Below, one piece after another: positions 62,939-64,000 of a DNA stretch of 64,000 nt. Origin of the DNA: JADJYF01 sp050186725 (lineage in GTDB: Bacteria > Pseudomonadota > Gammaproteobacteria > Ga0077536); contig JBFWYG010000011.1 in assembly GCA_050186725.1 (NCBI GenBank), forward strand, positions 1 through 64,000, in the 5' to 3' direction. The notes beneath the pieces were generated by a model, which had not been told where the DNA came from, did not search any database, and saw only the letters and a program-made list of their open reading frames with translations. The position numbers were made by a program, and so were the translations under genes. Each line of letters starts with the position of its first letter. Within the stretch, counting starts at the first letter, position 1.

Positions 62939-63652
62939 TCAGGCTCTGCGACGCGCCCGCAGCAGCACAGCCAGGGCGCTCGCGCCCAGCCACAGGCCGC
63001 CGGGCAGCGGCACGGGCGCCGGGCCCTCGCTGAAGCGAATGTTGTCGATGCCGATGTTGTCCGACTCATCGAGCAGGTTGGAGGAGTCGAACAGGATCGA
63101 CAGGGACTGCGCGCTCAGCGCCGGCGTGAACAGGAAGGACGAATGGAGATCGCCCGCGCCGTCGCCCTCGATCAGCACGTCCAGGGCCTCGAACAGTACG
63201 GTGTCCCCTGCCAGCACTTTCACCGAGTTGATCACGTAGTCCTCGTGGAACCAGCCGCCGACATCGAAGCCGTGCAGGTTCACCAGGAAACCGTCGTCGG
63301 CGGTCAGCGTGATTTGCATGTTGCCGGTGCCTTCGGTCTGCGCGAACGCGACGCGCTCCAGATCGCCGTAGTCCGCGCGCCATAGTTGGATGTCGCCCTC
63401 CGGCTGGTAGTCGACCACCACGTGCGGCGTGAAGCCCTCGCCGTCCTCGCCGTAGACCAGGCCCGCCTGCACGGTGGCGGTCACGCGATCGCCGTACTGT
63501 CCTGGGATCGCGACCGCCTCCTGCAGCAGGGTGCCGTTGGCGAGCGGCGCCACGCCCTCTTCGTCGAAGGTCAGGATGGTGGCGTGGGCCATCGGCAGGT
63601 GCAGGCTCAGCAGGCCGGCAGCGGCCAGGCGCAGATGTCTACGGGGGTGCAT
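62939..63652 (-). CDS. PEP-CTERM (VPLP-type) sorting-domain protein
   Basis: 237 residues. Signal peptide HLRLAAAGLLSLHLPMAHA, a beta-rich middle (for example GLVYGEDGEGFTPHVVVDYQ and LHGFDVGGWF), and the C-terminal sorting signal PVPLPGGLWLGASALAVLLR ending RARRRA: the VPLP motif, one helix and an Arg cluster are the PEP-CTERM plan recognised by an exosortase. No exosortase lies in the window, so it must be elsewhere. The large PrsT-like TPR protein at 8650-11481 may belong to the same system. The function of the mature domain is unknown; similar proteins are surface or biofilm-associated. Confidence 0.87.
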   Translation of the reverse strand: MHPRRHLRLAAAGLLSLHLPMAHATILTFDEEGVAPLANGTLLQEAVAIPGQYGDRVTATVQAGLVYGEDGEGFTPHVVVDYQPEGDIQLWRADYGDLERVAFAQTEGTGNMQITLTADDGFLVNLHGFDVGGWFHEDYVINSVKVLAGDTVLFEALDVLIEGDGAGDLHSSFLFTPALSAQSLSILFDSSNLLDESDNIGIDNIRFSEGPAPVPLPGGLWLGASALAVLLRARRRA

Positions 63653-63781
63653 GTCGTGCTCCTCGTTGCAGGGTCAGGCGTGGTGCACGCTAGCAAGGTC
63701 GCGGCAGGCGAAACCGTCGAACAGGCCCGCCCCGCGGTCAACGATTGTTACAGTCACCGCGGGTGTCCCCAGGGCCGCCCC

Positions 63782-63811
63782 GTGACGGCGCGCGCCGCTT
63801 GGGTCAATAAT
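63782..63811 (+). promoter_or_regulatory. Candidate promoter of the SnoaL-like gene
   Basis: GTGACG (63782-63787) and AATAAT (63806-63811) are 18 bases apart, 43 bases before the ATG at 63855. Confidence 0.4.
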
Positions 63812-63854
63812 CGCCGGACCCGCGCCGCCGGCGCCGATCCCGAGGAGCCTCAGC

Positions 63855-64000
63855 ATGACCCCTGAAGAAGTCGTCAACGCTTTCGTCAAGGCGCTCAACG
63901 AGGAAGGCGTGGGCGCCTCGCTGCGCTACATCGCCGAGGACTGCGTGTACCAGAACATGCCCTTTCCCCCGGTCCACGGACCGGCCGGCGTGCGCGACAC
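63855..64000 (+). CDS. SnoaL / limonene-1,2-epoxide-hydrolase-like protein (3' truncated)
   Basis: Only the first 48 codons are in the window. MTPEEVVNAFVKALNEEGVG, then RYIAEDCVYQNMPFPPVHG and PAGVRD match the start of NTF2-fold SnoaL-like proteins and limonene-1,2-epoxide hydrolases, where EDCVYxNxPxPPxxG is typical. The catalytic Asp/Arg of true epoxide hydrolases lie further along and cannot be seen. GAGGAG precedes the ATG by 7 bases. Its neighbour upstream on the other strand is the PEP-CTERM gene. Confidence 0.8.
   Translation, partial: MTPEEVVNAFVKALNEEGVGASLRYIAEDCVYQNMPFPPVHGPAGVRD

Noticed and set aside
62939..62990. Possible attachment-site or integrase-linked repeats near the RES/Xre pair
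   Set aside because: No integrase, tRNA or matching direct repeat was found; xerD at 15517 is the housekeeping enzyme.

Overview
The window is one continuous GC-rich stretch of bacterial chromosome, almost fully coding, from a Gram-negative gammaproteobacterium. Reasons for that placement: a MutH C-terminus at the left edge (methyl-directed mismatch repair with MutH is essentially gammaproteobacterial), the order initiator-tRNA / rimP / nusA / infB / rbfA / truB / rpsO / pnp, the pcm-nlpD-rpoS block, and heptose/Kdo lipopolysaccharide genes. I see no phage, insertion sequence, CRISPR array or rRNA. A finer taxonomic placement is not possible from the sequence alone.

Layout. 1-3.2 kb (+): mutH end, dusA, a PCMT-like methyltransferase, a rhodanese and an isochorismatase-fold hydrolase. 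3.2-7.9 kb (-): a glycine-zipper envelope protein with an internal duplication, then the translationally coupled LPS genes hldE-hldD-waaA; waaA appears to lack a normal start codon. 7.9-12.2 kb: a DUF3108 protein (+), a giant PrsT-like TPR protein and DsbC (-). 12.4-15.5 kb (+): a Ser/Thr kinase with a C-terminal cyclic-nucleotide-binding domain, directly followed by a GspE/PilB-type ATPase. 15.5-19 kb: xerD, a small CxxC glutaredoxin-fold protein, and rpsP-rimM-trmD-rplS. 19.2-28 kb (-): the metY-nusA-infB-pnp translation/RNA operon, with a rho-independent terminator between tRNA-fMet and rimP. 28-30.6 kb: a complete AmmeMemoRadiSam triad. 30.6-36.1 kb: a GYF/pentapeptide membrane protein, a FliK-like/FlhB-tail pair, a TPR lipoprotein and PBP1b. 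36.2-36.7 kb: a Lys/Ala histone-like gene that ends on a canonical -1 slippery heptamer followed by a 69-codon open extension. 36.9-43 kb: adk, a Mth938-like protein, rpoS-nlpD-pcm, argF, argD. 43-51 kb: an orphan hydantoinase-B, grxD, dnaQ, rnhA, a methyltransferase, mltD and an Aas-like acyltransferase/acyl-activating fusion. 51-57 kb: a REP-like repeat, a DUF547 protein, a VTT/flavin disulfide-reductase fusion, apt, a TANGO2-like protein and EgtB. 57-61.6 kb (-): a second REP cluster, an SDR with Phe in place of the catalytic Tyr, pgm, an MFS transporter and a small lipoprotein. 61.7-64 kb: a RES/Xre toxin-antitoxin pair with palindromic operators, a VPLP-type PEP-CTERM protein, and the start of a SnoaL/limonene-epoxide-hydrolase-like gene.

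Most genes are housekeeping: translation and RNA maturation, envelope building (LPS core, peptidoglycan synthase and hydrolases, NlpD), stationary-phase control (RpoS, Pcm) and arginine synthesis. The parts most worth a second look are the histone-like frameshift candidate, the waaA start, the kinase-ATPase pair, the AmmeMemoRadiSam cluster, the RES/Xre operator architecture, the argD leader terminator, and the PrsT-like plus PEP-CTERM pairing without an exosortase in view. All promoters and terminators listed are pattern calls from reading the sequence, not experimental.
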